Origin: Flavobacteriaceae bacterium
GTDB lineage: Bacteria > Bacteroidota > Bacteroidia > Flavobacteriales > Flavobacteriaceae
DNA: 47,621 nt
Assembly: GCA_947491985.1 (NCBI GenBank)
Contig: CANLLR010000021.1
Location: forward strand, 1-47,621
Reading direction: 5' to 3'
In this document: in pieces, positions 9,419 through 16,892 of the stretch
How positions within the stretch are numbered: the stretch's first letter is position 1
Layout: each line of letters opens with the position of its first letter
The notes under the pieces: model-generated
Databases searched by the model: none
What the model was told of the DNA's origin: nothing
What the model saw: the letters and a program-made list of their open reading frames with translations, nothing else
Program-made: the position numbers and the translations under genes

Positions 9419-10192
9419 ATGAAAAAAATTACAATTATTACAATAATCTATTTTATAATTTCAATTCAATTTACTTATTGCCAAGTTTCATTCCCAAAAA
9501 AAACAGATGAAAAGATAATTGTTTCTGATTTATTTGAAGCTAAATGGTTTGAAAATGACAGTACAAATAGATGGGTTCCTTCAATAAGTGAACGCATAAA
9601 ATTTGATTCTTCAATAAGTGATACATTAAGGACAAAAATTGATACTATTTTTAACTATAAAAATAGTGGAAATGACTATAAAATCATCTTAACAAAAACC
9701 TTTAAGTTAAATGATAATTGTCACGCATGTCAACCTGTATTGGGTATTATTGAATTAATGTCAAATGAAGCAAAAGACTCATTGATTGTAACAAACATAA
9801 ATAAATTTGTTACTCATTATGGAACTTGGGGAGAAACACCAAATAAGAGAAGTATTATGCAACTTTGTGAAGACACATATTGTGTTAAAATCACAGAATA
9901 TGAAAGTGGAATGGGACAAGAAGTTGGATTTACTTCATTTTTTTTAAATTGTAATAAAATATTTAGCATAAAAACCTATGATTGTAATTATGATGCTGTG
10001 GAGTTCGATTATCAGAAATACAAATACGCTTCAAAAGTCTATTTTGAAAAAAACAGTAAAACTATTAAAGTAATACAACAAGGAACTGCACCAAATAAAT
10101 TTGGACAAATAAAAAAAATAAATAAAATTACAACTTTTAAATTTGACGGTGAATTCTTGGATAAAATTTCAACTATTAATATTAAAAAGTAA
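9419..10192 (+). CDS. Exported protein of unknown function, island cargo
   Basis: No family is recognised. The 257 residues open with a hydrophobic signal peptide (MKKITIITIIYFIISIQFTYC) with likely cleavage near YCQ; a Cys sits at its end, but the following residues are not a clear lipobox. The mature part has a CHAC motif in DNCHACQPV, then paired cysteines in LCEDTYC and further single Cys, compatible with disulfides. A T9SS tail is absent, although the protein ends in Lys-Lys. The gene is extremely AT-rich (hand count of one line about 22% GC), which fits acquisition with the tRNA-linked island. It could be an effector, a defence or an immunity factor; nothing in the sequence decides this. 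Confidence 0.75.
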   Translation: MKKITIITIIYFIISIQFTYCQVSFPKKTDEKIIVSDLFEAKWFENDSTNRWVPSISERIKFDSSISDTLRTKIDTIFNYKNSGNDYKIILTKTFKLNDNCHACQPVLGIIELMSNEAKDSLIVTNINKFVTHYGTWGETPNKRSIMQLCEDTYCVKITEYESGMGQEVGFTSFFLNCNKIFSIKTYDCNYDAVEFDYQKYKYASKVYFEKNSKTIKVIQQGTAPNKFGQIKKINKITTFKFDGEFLDKISTINIKK

Positions 10193-10247
10193 GTCTAGTT
10201 AAATAACTAAATAAATTTAATAATCTAAAATGTAAAAACTATACTTT

Positions 10248-10327
10248 CTAAGTGGTGTTTTTAAGTGAAAAAATGCTTTAAAATGCAAGATTTTGCATTA
10301 CTTACAAAATGACAACCCTAATAAAAT
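10248..10327. repeat. Island right-end direct repeat (R2)
   Basis: Imperfect direct copy of 8280-8359, sharing CTAAGTGG, AAAATGCTTTAAAATGCA, a CTTA block, ACAACCC and TAAAAT. It is followed by a short copy of the tRNA-flank sequence (ATAAAATCAAGG) and then the displaced tRNA 3' half. Confidence 0.8.
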
Positions 10328-10353
10328 CAAGGGTTTTTAAAATCTGGAAGCCA

Positions 10354-10396
10354 CTGGCAGGCAAGAGATGACCGGTTCGAATCCGGTATTCTCCAC
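10354..10396 (+). pseudogene. Displaced 3' half of a tRNA-Ala gene
   Basis: The segment begins in the anticodon loop (CTGGCAG), carries the 3' anticodon strand GCAAG, a perfectly paired T arm ACCGG-TTCGAAT-CCGGT and the 3' acceptor strand ATTCTCC, then A. No 5' half precedes it. The T-arm pairs differ from the intact tRNA at 8159-8235, and CCA is not encoded here (it reads ACAAA). This is the expected remnant of the original tRNA gene after insertion of an element that brought its own 3' end. Confidence 0.85.
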
Positions 10397-10432
10397 AAAA
10401 AAACCGTTTGGATTTTCTAGACGGTTTTTTTT
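10397..10432. terminator. Bidirectional hairpin terminator
   Basis: AAAAAAACCGT pairs with ACGGTTTTTTTT around a 13-base loop. It would end the ancestral tRNA transcript on the plus strand and the DUF3109-type gene on the minus strand, whose stop codon lies at 10431-10433. Confidence 0.8.
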
Positions 10433-11003
10433 ATCTCTCTTTTTTCAAATCCTCCGCAACTTTTTCTAACTCCATATACCAATCTTCGCCAAACCTTCGT
10501 ATCAAGGCTTCTTTAACGAATTTATATACGGGCACTTCGAGTTCCGCTCCCAATGAACACGCCGGATCACAAATGTCCCAACGATCATAATTGACAGCTG
10601 CAAATTCGGTGAAATCTTTTACGCGAATCGGATACAGATGACACGAAATAGGCTTTTTCCAACTGATAATTCCTTGATTGTAAGCTTGTTCTATGCCACA
10701 CAAAGCAGTTTTTCCGTCAAAAATAACATAGGCACAATCTTTATTGTCGATTAATGGAGTTTCCAAATCTTGTTCGGCACCTACAACCCAAGTTCCTAGT
10801 CGTTCAATCGCTTCGATGCCTTCTTTGCGTAGAAACGGTTTTACTTTGGGATAGATTTCTTCTAAAATTTTGGTTTCTTCTACACTCAAAGGGGCACCTG
10901 CATCACCATCTACACAACACGCGCCATGACAAGCAGTAAGGTTGCAAACAAAATCTTTTTCTAATATATCTTCTGAAACGATTGTTTTTCCGAGTTGAAA
11001 CAT
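10431..11003 (-). CDS. DUF3109 family protein
   Basis: Conserved Bacteroidetes protein whose biochemical role is not known. Cysteines are grouped in an N-terminal block [11 protein letters not shown], then [20 protein letters not shown] and ICDPACS. The arrangement resembles YkgJ-type metal-binding or Fe-S proteins, so metal binding is likely. The start was placed at the ATG at 11003 ([10 protein letters not shown], 190 residues); the upstream residues from 11048 do not look like the family. A minus-strand TATTTTTG box at 11036-11029 sits about 25 bases before this ATG. There is no signal peptide or membrane segment. The gene borders the tRNA island but has chromosomal-style codon use. Confidence 0.85.
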   Translation of the reverse strand: MFQLGKTIVSEDILEKDFVCNLTACHGACCVDGDAGAPLSVEETKILEEIYPKVKPFLRKEGIEAIERLGTWVVGAEQDLETPLIDNKDCAYVIFDGKTALCGIEQAYNQGIISWKKPISCHLYPIRVKDFTEFAAVNYDRWDICDPACSLGAELEVPVYKFVKEALIRRFGEDWYMELEKVAEDLKKER

Positions 11004-11102
11004 TATGCTTTGGGATGTTAGTAAGGTGCAAAAATACAAATCAAACACTAGCTTTGCTAACGTATTAAAACGGAATACTGTATTTTTGTAAAAAATTTAG
11101 GT

Positions 11103-11678
11103 ATGGAAATCAATTGGAGAGAAATTGCAACAGCCACTATGGTCTTATTTGCTGTGATTGATATCATTGGAAGCATTCCGATTGTTATTGATTTGCGCGC
11201 CAAATTTGGTCATATTCAATCGGGAAAAGCGTCGTTGGTTTCGGCTGGAATCATGATTGCTTTTTTGTTTGTGGGTGAAGAAATTTTAAAACTCATCGGT
11301 ATTGACGTTAACTCGTTTGCCGTTGCAGGTGCCTTTGTCTTGTTTTTTTTAGCACTCGAAATGATTTTAGGCATTCGTTTGTATCGCGATGAAGAGGCAA
11401 CTTCGGCTTCAATTGTTCCGATTGCGTTTCCGCTTGTGGCTGGAGCTGGAACGATGACTACGTTGCTTTCGTTGCGTGCCGAATTTCATTCGATTAATAT
11501 TATAATTGCGATACTATTGAATATCATTTTAGTGTATGGTGTTTTGAAATCTTCTTCTAAGATTGAAAAAGCACTTAGCAAAAACGGCATCAGCATCATC
11601 AGAAAAGTCTTTGGTGTGGTGCTATTAGCCATTGCTGTTAAATTGTTTGCCACTAATGTTAAAGATTTATTTGTTTAA
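11103..11678 (+). CDS. MarC family integral membrane protein
   Basis: Inner-membrane protein of 191 residues with about six hydrophobic helices: near 10-30, 45-65, 72-90, 100-122, 132-150 and 165-185. The family signature regions are present: an early TATMVLFAVIDIIGSIPIV segment and a central PIAFPLVAGAGTMTTLLS repeat-like block. MarC proteins were once linked to multiple antibiotic resistance, but their transport role is unresolved. A TATTTTTG -7 box at 11081-11088 lies 14 bases before the ATG. A TTG is 24 bases upstream of it, a little far for the consensus. Confidence 0.92.
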   Translation: MEINWREIATATMVLFAVIDIIGSIPIVIDLRAKFGHIQSGKASLVSAGIMIAFLFVGEEILKLIGIDVNSFAVAGAFVLFFLALEMILGIRLYRDEEATSASIVPIAFPLVAGAGTMTTLLSLRAEFHSINIIIAILLNIILVYGVLKSSSKIEKALSKNGISIIRKVFGVVLLAIAVKLFATNVKDLFV

Positions 11679-11698
11679 ATTGAAAAGTAGTACTTTTG
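11671..11698 (+). promoter_or_regulatory. Promoter TTG-N17-TACTTTTG
   Basis: TTG at 11671-11673 and TACTTTTG at 11691-11698 with a 17-base spacer fit the Flavobacterium -33/-7 consensus. It overlaps the end of marC and lies 17 bases before the small membrane-protein gene at 11716. Confidence 0.7.
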
Positions 11699-11715
11699 TC
11701 GTTTAATACTTTACA

Positions 11716-11916
11716 ATGAAAATTTTTACAACTTTTTTAATTCTTGTAGCCGTAGCATTAATCATCTTCAATGTTACTTTGTTGGATTTTAACCATCCAC
11801 TTGAAGGCAATAGTATGGTCGCTCTTATTGGAATTGCTGCAGCATTCTGTGCGGTTTTTATTCTTCTTATTTTTAAGATGTCTAAAAAAATAGAAGAAAA
11901 ACTTAAAAACCAATAA
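11716..11916 (+). CDS. Small two-helix membrane protein
   Basis: 66 residues with two hydrophobic helices (about 3-24 and 33-55), a short loop containing FNHPLEGNS between them, and a basic tail KMSKKIEEKLKNQ. It is not a family I recognise by name. Its stop TAA overlaps the ATG of the next gene (TAATG), so translation is probably coupled to the FAD protein. A good promoter lies just upstream at 11671-11698. It may anchor or partner the FAD protein at the membrane; this is inferred from the coupling only. Confidence 0.75.
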   Translation: MKIFTTFLILVAVALIIFNVTLLDFNHPLEGNSMVALIGIAAAFCAVFILLIFKMSKKIEEKLKNQ

Positions 11917-12524
11917 TGTTTGATGCACTGATACTTGGCGGTGGTGTTTCGGGCGTTTCCTGTGCGTTGGTATTGGGGTCGGCAAAAAACAAATCGTTTG
12001 TTATCGATAAAAACATCGGTATCATCACCCATCAAAAAACATCCTCGCTACAAGAAGCTTTGTTCAATAATGCCTATGGAATCCCGAAAGGGAAATTGGG
12101 CTCCGAATTATTGACCGAAAGTGTCGCTCAATTACACGATTTGTATCCACATATAACTCAAATTCAAGGCGAGAAAGTCCTCAAAATTGAAGGCCGTTTT
12201 CCAAACTTTATCGTAGCGACGAATAAAAACTCCTATCAAACCAAAAACATTGTTGTGGCTATTGGCTATGCGAATACTTTTGATATTGAAGGTTTGTTTG
12301 TATTTGTTGAACCACACAAAAAAGCGATTCCTGAAAAGCAACGCGTACAACTAAAAAATATCGATCACAAAGTGGCCGAAGGTATTTATGTGGCGGGAAC
12401 ATTAGCAGGTTGGAGAAGCCAATTGGCCATTGCCGCCGGAAGTGGCGCTGCCGTTGCAACAGATATTTTAACCGAGTGGAATAATGGTGTTTCGAGTCAG
12501 AGTCACGATTCGGTGAAAAAATAG
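11916..12524 (+). CDS. Minimal FAD/NAD(P)-dependent oxidoreductase
   Basis: Thioredoxin-reductase-like fold reduced to its FAD part. The dinucleotide-binding GGGVSGVSCAL is at residues 8-18 and the late FAD motif YVAGTLAGW at about 158-166, followed by the helix AIAAGSGAAVATDI. At 202 residues it is about two thirds of a thioredoxin reductase. No second GxGxxG for NADPH and no redox CxxC are visible. It is therefore either a flavoprotein taking electrons from a partner or a specialised reductase. It is translationally coupled to the small membrane protein upstream. The reading frame is continuous and well conserved at both ends, so it looks like a functional short form rather than a broken gene. 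Confidence 0.8.
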   Translation: MFDALILGGGVSGVSCALVLGSAKNKSFVIDKNIGIITHQKTSSLQEALFNNAYGIPKGKLGSELLTESVAQLHDLYPHITQIQGEKVLKIEGRFPNFIVATNKNSYQTKNIVVAIGYANTFDIEGLFVFVEPHKKAIPEKQRVQLKNIDHKVAEGIYVAGTLAGWRSQLAIAAGSGAAVATDILTEWNNGVSSQSHDSVKK

Positions 12525-12549
12525 TTTATTTTTCAAACTTATTTAGAAA

Positions 12550-12625
12550 CGTCAGTTCGAGTGTTTTTTGTATATTCTTCTCGATACTTTTCAAAAGTAT
12601 AAATTTTGAAAAACTCGAAGTGACG
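12550..12625. repeat. Stand-alone palindrome with CGTCAGTTCGAG ends
   Basis: Outer arms CGTCAGTTCGAG and CTCGAAGTGACG form an imperfect inverted repeat. Inside is a second hairpin ATACTTTT-c-AAAAGTAT at 12584-12600. The same outer motif occurs, inverted, inside the palindromic element at 16171-16270. It lies between convergent genes and could also act as a transcription stop. Confidence 0.7.
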
Positions 12626-12674
12626 TGAAACAAAAATATATCGAGAACTGGCTTAAGGTAGATTGATTGGGTTA

Positions 12675-14246
12675 TTACTTCAAAATCGCTTTCAACATTT
12701 TATCTTCTTTCAACACAATTTGATAATATTGGCTTTCGCCGAAAAGTTGTCGGGCAAATTCGGCCGCTAAATACCGATTGACTAAAGTTATATTTTTATC
12801 TAAATTGATGGTCAAACCGGCATTAAATAGATAGTTCTTGAAACTTTTGATGTACGTATTGTTTTCAGCAACTTTGACTAGAAGCAGTTCCGATGATACG
12901 TTTTTAAATGCCATTCGATCTTTATCCAATTCTTCAAAAACAAAGTGCCCTACAATTCCAGAGCGTAAAATATAATCGAGACTTTCTTCACCGTGATTGA
13001 CTTCAAGTGGAATAAATACATCGGGCACAATGCCGCCGCCGCCATACACTATCCGTCCTTTTTTGGTTTTGAATTTTAAAGAATCGGCGATTTTAATTTT
13101 ATCTTTTTCGTAAAGTTCGCCATTTTTAAAACGCGATTCAAATTCGCTGAAATACTTTTCACTTTGTCCTTTCGTATACGGTTTTTGAATTGAACGTCCG
13201 CTTGGTGTAAAATAGCGGGCAATGGTTAAACGCACTGCCGAACCATCGTCAAAATCCATTTCGCGTTGTACCAAACCTTTTCCGAAAGAGCGACGTCCTA
13301 CGACCATACCGCGATCATTGTCTTGTACCGCTCCGGCTAAAATTTCGCTCGCCGAGGCCGAACCTTCGTCGATTAACACATATACTTTTCCGGTTTCAAA
13401 ACTGCCGCCTTCGGTAGCGTATGTTTTATCAATATTGCCTTTTTTGTTTTTTGTAAAAACGATAAGCTCTTGGTCTTTCAATAGTTCGTCGGCAACTTCA
13501 ACCGCTTTTTCCAAAAATCCACCACCGTTTTCACGCAAATCGATGACCAATTCTTGAATCCCTTTTCGCTTTAATTCAACTAGCGCAAAATGAAACTCAG
13601 AACCCGTCGTTTCGGCAAATCGATTAATTTTAATATAACCTACTTTATCGTTTAACATCACATGCGTATCAACACTTTTAATAGGCACCACATCGCGAGT
13701 GAGTTCGATTTTTAATTTTTTATTGGTTGATTTTCGGTAAACTGTGAGTACGACTATAGATCCTTCTTCACCACGTAATTTGTTGTACAACGTATCGTTA
13801 GAAATTTTTTTTCCGAATAATTTAAAGTTATTAGCATATAAAATACGGTCGCCCGGTAGGATTCCAGCTTTGGCTGCTGGTCCGTTTTCAATAGGTTTGA
13901 TTACGGCAACCGAATCGTTAAACATGTAAAAATTAACGCCAATTCCGACAAAATCGCCACGCATGATTTCGACTTCTTGCTTTTGTTCTGACTTAGCCAA
14001 ATACACCGAATGTGGATCGAGATTGGATAAAATCGAGGTTACCGTCAGATCAACAATTGAGTCGGTTTTAACATCATCTACGTATTCGGTATCGATAAAA
14101 TCGAGAAGACGATTGAGTTTAACTTTGTAATTATTTTTGGAAAGCGATGAAGTGGCAACAGGATAATTAATCAGACCTCCAATTACGATACCAATGGCAA
14201 CGCAAGAGAAAAACAGTATTGGAAGGTATATTTTTTTAATTTTCAT
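12675..14246 (-). CDS. C-terminal processing protease (S41 family)
   Basis: Membrane-anchored periplasmic serine protease of the CtpA/Prc type. The N-terminal signal/anchor is IYLPILFFSCVAIGIVIGG, a PDZ domain lies at about 90-175, and the S41 domain has the catalytic Ser298 in GSASASE and Lys323 in RSFGKG, 25 residues apart as in E. coli Prc. The 523 residues include an extra C-terminal region of about 120 that is common in Bacteroidetes homologues. I chose the ATG at 14246 (MKIKKIYL) over a GTG three codons earlier. The gene follows the dCMP deaminase gene by 41 bases on the same strand, so co-transcription is likely. Confidence 0.93.
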   Translation of the reverse strand: MKIKKIYLPILFFSCVAIGIVIGGLINYPVATSSLSKNNYKVKLNRLLDFIDTEYVDDVKTDSIVDLTVTSILSNLDPHSVYLAKSEQKQEVEIMRGDFVGIGVNFYMFNDSVAVIKPIENGPAAKAGILPGDRILYANNFKLFGKKISNDTLYNKLRGEEGSIVVLTVYRKSTNKKLKIELTRDVVPIKSVDTHVMLNDKVGYIKINRFAETTGSEFHFALVELKRKGIQELVIDLRENGGGFLEKAVEVADELLKDQELIVFTKNKKGNIDKTYATEGGSFETGKVYVLIDEGSASASEILAGAVQDNDRGMVVGRRSFGKGLVQREMDFDDGSAVRLTIARYFTPSGRSIQKPYTKGQSEKYFSEFESRFKNGELYEKDKIKIADSLKFKTKKGRIVYGGGGIVPDVFIPLEVNHGEESLDYILRSGIVGHFVFEELDKDRMAFKNVSSELLLVKVAENNTYIKSFKNYLFNAGLTINLDKNITLVNRYLAAEFARQLFGESQYYQIVLKEDKMLKAILK

Positions 14247-14287
14247 GTAATGCACTAACTAAAACTATAAACGCAATTTTTGAATTA

Positions 14288-14716
14288 TTATTCTAAATCT
14301 TGAATTTGATCAACAGCCACGCCAGCTTTAATTAAGAAATCAATTCCCGAAGTATCGTGATACCCGTTTTGATAGACTACACGTTTGATTCCCGATTGAT
14401 GAATGAGTTTACTACACTCTTTACAAGGCGAGAGTGTAATATACAACGTAGCGTTTTCGCACGATTGGGTTGAGCGCGCCACTTTTAAAATAGCATTGGC
14501 TTCAGCATGCAACACATACCATTGGGTTAAACCGGCTTCATCTTCGCAGCAATTTTCAAAACCCGAAGGCGTTCCGTTATAGCCATCGGAAATAATCATT
14601 CGGTCTCGGACAATTATGGCTCCGACTTGCTTGCGTTTGCAATAGGAAAGTTTTCCCCATTCGGTAGCAATGCGTAAGTAAGCGGTGTCGTATTTCTTTT
14701 GTTTTGTATCTTTCAT
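14288..14716 (-). CDS. dCMP deaminase
   Basis: Zinc-dependent deaminase that converts dCMP to dUMP, feeding dTMP synthesis. The zinc and catalytic motifs are HAEANAI (about residues 71-77) and SPCKECS (about 96-102). The early DGYNGTPSGFENC segment is typical of deoxycytidylate deaminases of the ComEB type. The length of 142 fits. It fits the dNTP theme of the window (tdk, dgt, nrdAB) and precedes the S41 protease gene. Confidence 0.93.
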   Translation of the reverse strand: MKDTKQKKYDTAYLRIATEWGKLSYCKRKQVGAIIVRDRMIISDGYNGTPSGFENCCEDEAGLTQWYVLHAEANAILKVARSTQSCENATLYITLSPCKECSKLIHQSGIKRVVYQNGYHDTSGIDFLIKAGVAVDQIQDLE

Positions 14717-14849
14717 TTATGCTGAACTTGTTTCAGCATCTTAACTTGCTGAACCCTTATTTTATTTTTTATGAACCATTTAAAGGAATGTATGGTCATT
14801 TATGATTTATTTCTTTGAACTTTTAATTTTACAAAAATGGTTTGCCGTT

Positions 14850-14927
14850 TAGCCCTGATAGAAGGAAATGCCACGCATGACGAACAGCAGGAAAATGGAT
14901 CACAAATATAACTACTGATTCGCTCCT
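14850..14927 (+). repeat. Dispersed palindromic element, decayed copy
   Basis: It begins TAGCCCTGATAGAAGGAAATGCC and ends near TGATTCGCTCC; the left end matches the copies at 23153 and 34752. The inner hairpin is largely lost and CAGCAGG is the only recognisable right-side block, so confidence is low. Confidence 0.45.
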
Positions 14928-14936
14928 AATCCAACT

Positions 14937-15530
14937 TTATTTTTTAAAAATAGGATTGTCGAGAATTAGCGGAATGACTACGCCAATAACGAAAGCAGAC
15001 ATGATAAGTGTAAAATCGCGTTTATTGAATCGGAATAAGGTTTGCGCGGCAAAAGAAAGTAGTAAAACTACCATCACAATGATGATTTGTGCGGCTTCGA
15101 TTCCGAGTGCAAACTCTAAAAGCGGCGCTAATTTATCAGTTGCTTTTCCGGGCAATAATGCATTGAAGTAATTGGAAAAACCGAGTCCGTGTATGATTCC
15201 GAAAAACAATGTGACCGCTCCGATAAAAGTAATACTTTCTTGTTTGGACGACTTTCCAGCGGTAAAAAGATTGAAGAAAGCCGTGATTAAAATGGTAATC
15301 GGAATCAGAAATTCGCCCCAACTGGCTTTAACAACTACTACATTAAAAACCGATAAAAATAAGGCTAAGGTGTGTCCAATTGTAAAAATAGAAACCAAAA
15401 TTAAAATGCGTTTCCAATCTTTAAAAGCATACGGAACCGTCAATGCAATGAGAAATAAAATGTGATCATACCCATTGATATCCATGACATGGTTGAGTCC
15501 CACTTTAAAGAAAATCCAAAAATCAGACAT
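14937..15530 (-). CDS. HupE/UreJ family membrane protein
   Basis: Integral membrane protein of 197 residues with about six hydrophobic segments. The N-terminal GLNHVMDINGYDHILFLIALT and the GHTLALFLS helix are characteristic of the HupE/UreJ_2 family, which includes nickel or cobalt permease-like proteins and many unassigned members. A GIIHGLGFSNYF segment contains a second conserved His. No hydrogenase or urease genes are nearby, so the substrate is open. It appears monocistronic. Confidence 0.85.
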   Translation of the reverse strand: MSDFWIFFKVGLNHVMDINGYDHILFLIALTVPYAFKDWKRILILVSIFTIGHTLALFLSVFNVVVVKASWGEFLIPITILITAFFNLFTAGKSSKQESITFIGAVTLFFGIIHGLGFSNYFNALLPGKATDKLAPLLEFALGIEAAQIIIVMVVLLLSFAAQTLFRFNKRDFTLIMSAFVIGVVIPLILDNPIFKK

Positions 15531-15676
15531 GACAATTGCGTTTTAGTACATTTTTCAATGGTAAACTTACAATTTATTTTGAATACCAAATTACAGTACC
15601 ATCATAAAATCGATGAAAAACATTTTCCTTTTTAGAAGAAATAGAATTATCTTTGCACTATAAAACTAACATAATT

Positions 15677-16108
15677 ATGTCATTTTCCGATTTATTTGAT
15701 AGCGAATTTAAAAGTAGAAATAAAGGTCATTTTTCGGCTATAGTTCGTGTAGCCATTGCAGATGGTGCAATGAGTGGCGAAGAAAAAGAATTTTTAGATA
15801 AATTAGCAGTACGCTTGGAAATTTCGACTGCTGAGTACGAAGAAATTTTAGAGAATCCTCTAAAATATCCTATTAACCCACCGTATTTACATACGCAACG
15901 ATTGGAACGTTTGTACGATTTGTCTCGAATGGTTTATGTAGATCATGTGTTGGGACCAAAACAAAAAGAGATTCTAACTAAATTTGCGTTAGCATTAGGA
16001 TTTACGCCTGGTAATGTGAACTATATCGTAGACAAAGCCTTTTCATTGTTGATGTTGAATGTCGATTTGGACACGTTTGTGTATGAAATGACACACATGA
16101 ATAAATAA
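15677..16108 (+). CDS. TerB-like domain protein
   Basis: A cytoplasmic all-helical 143-residue protein. The segment HFSAIVRVAIADGAMSGEEKEFLDKL has the acidic, calcium-loop-like pattern (DGxMSxEE) of TerB/DnaJ-N-like domains, and a second similar helix pair follows (VYVDHVLGPKQKEIL). TerB domains are named from tellurite resistance, but most members have unknown roles. I selected the ATG at 15677 (MSFSDLFD) instead of one at 15653, which would add a non-conserved tail. A TATCTTTG -7 box lies at 15648-15655, 21 bases before the ATG. A strong terminator follows at 16128-16157. Confidence 0.82.
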   Translation: MSFSDLFDSEFKSRNKGHFSAIVRVAIADGAMSGEEKEFLDKLAVRLEISTAEYEEILENPLKYPINPPYLHTQRLERLYDLSRMVYVDHVLGPKQKEILTKFALALGFTPGNVNYIVDKAFSLLMLNVDLDTFVYEMTHMNK

Positions 16109-16127
16109 TTTAACTTAGCTTGATGAT

Positions 16128-16157
16128 AAAAAAGCACTGATTTTTCGGTGCTTTTTT
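16128..16157. terminator. Hairpin terminator after TerB-like gene
   Basis: AAAAAAGCAC (16128-16137) pairs with GTGCTTTTTT (16148-16157). It is A-rich on one side and T-rich on the other, so it can work in both directions. The 16109-16411 stretch holds only this and a palindromic element. Confidence 0.9.
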
Positions 16158-16170
16158 ATGAAGCTTAATC

Positions 16171-16270
16171 CAGCTATTCGTTCCAATCTTTTTATTTCGT
16201 GTTCTCGATACTCGCTTTGCAAGCGAACTCGAACTGACGAAATTAAAAGGATTTTCACTACTAACTGAGC
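16171..16270 (-). repeat. Dispersed palindromic element, copy with nested palindrome
   Basis: It starts CAGCTATTCGTTCCAATC, continues TTTTTATTTCGT, and ends AAAAGGATTTTCACTAC. The centre holds a different inverted repeat: CTCGATACTCGCTTTGC / GCAAGCGAACTCGAACTGACG, related to the stand-alone palindrome at 12550-12625. Confidence 0.7.
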
Positions 16271-16411
16271 TTGAAAAAATACTTTTTTACATTTCTCAAT
16301 TACTGCTATATCACAATTAAATTACAAATATTGTTGTGATACCATTTTAGCATAAAATTTACCGTTATAAAATATATTTTTAGATTATTTTTCTTGTAAA
16401 AATTTAAGTGA

Positions 16412-16855
16412 TTATTTTCGTTTAGTAGCAAAAAAATCAAGCATTAATTTAGCACAATCGGAAGCTAAAACGCCTTGAGTTACTTGGGTTTTTGGATGCA
16501 ATTGAGTTCCGAGTGAAATAAAACCGCGTTGTTCATCGCGAGCACCGAAAACAATTTTTGAAATCTGACTCCAATACAACGCTCCGGCACACATTTGACA
16601 AGGTTCGATAGTAACGTATATAGTACAGTTTTTTAAGTATTTCCCACCAAGGAAATTTGCAGCAGCAGTTATCGATTGCATTTCGGCATGTGCGGTTACA
16701 TCATGGAGTAATTCGGTCAAATTATGACTTCGAGCAATGACTTTATTGTCGATAACAATAATGGCACCAACTGGAATTTCACCTTTTTCAAAAGCGATTT
16801 CGGCTTCTTGTAAGGCTTTTTTCATGAAGTATTCGTCGGTGAAAATGTTTTCCAT
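16412..16855 (-). CDS. tadA: tRNA-specific adenosine deaminase
   Basis: Deaminates A34 to inosine in tRNA-Arg(ACG). The zinc motifs HAEM (in DVTAHAEMQ) and EPCQMCAGAL are both present, with the catalytic Glu in HAE. The 147 residues counted from the ATG at 16855 (MENIFTDEYF) match TadA; an upstream in-frame start at 16885 would add an unlikely tail. A TATTTTTG box on the minus strand (16867-16860) ends only four bases before this ATG. The gene is divergent from dxs with 37 bases between the two ATGs. Confidence 0.92.
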   Translation of the reverse strand: MENIFTDEYFMKKALQEAEIAFEKGEIPVGAIIVIDNKVIARSHNLTELLHDVTAHAEMQSITAAANFLGGKYLKNCTIYVTIEPCQMCAGALYWSQISKIVFGARDEQRGFISLGTQLHPKTQVTQGVLASDCAKLMLDFFATKRK

Positions 16856-16859
16856 GCAA

Positions 16860-16888
16860 CAAAAATAGGAATTCAATTTGTACATTTG
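16860..16888. promoter_or_regulatory. Back-to-back -7 boxes for tadA and dxs
   Basis: TACATTTG at 16881-16888 (plus strand) and TATTTTTG on the minus strand (16867-16860) each match TAnnTTTG and each end exactly four bases before the ATG of the gene they face. If used, both mRNAs would have almost no leader. Good -33 TTG partners are not seen. Confidence 0.5.
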
Positions 16889-16892
16889 TCCT

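Larger units (their letters stand above)
8191..10367. mobile_element. tRNA-Ala-linked island bounded by a 14-bp att-like repeat
   Basis: A perfect 14-base direct repeat CTGGCAGGCAAGAG lies in the anticodon loop and stem of the intact tRNA (8191-8204) and at 10354-10367, where it starts a displaced tRNA-Ala 3' half. Identity stops at once upstream of both copies, as expected for an integrase crossover core. Between them are about 2.15 kb holding two unknown exported-protein genes, strikingly AT-rich (sample 60-base lines about 13-22% GC, against about 37% in a murF-alr line) and imperfect direct repeats near both ends. No integrase is present, so it is a decayed element, a non-autonomous island, or the remnant of a larger insertion. 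Confidence 0.75.

Noticed and set aside
8236..10353. Integrase, toxin-antitoxin or restriction gene within the island
   Set aside because: Both strands were read; only the two exported-protein genes are open and neither has recombinase, toxin or nuclease motifs.
8159..10396. Two tandem tRNA-Ala genes, the second degraded
   Set aside because: The second copy lacks all sequence upstream of the anticodon loop while the rest is perfectly paired, and end repeats flank the interval; insertion at the tRNA explains this better, though array decay is not fully excluded.
11916..12524. Frameshifted or truncated thioredoxin reductase
   Set aside because: Both the first and last FAD motifs are in one uninterrupted frame and no missing domain is found in nearby frames.
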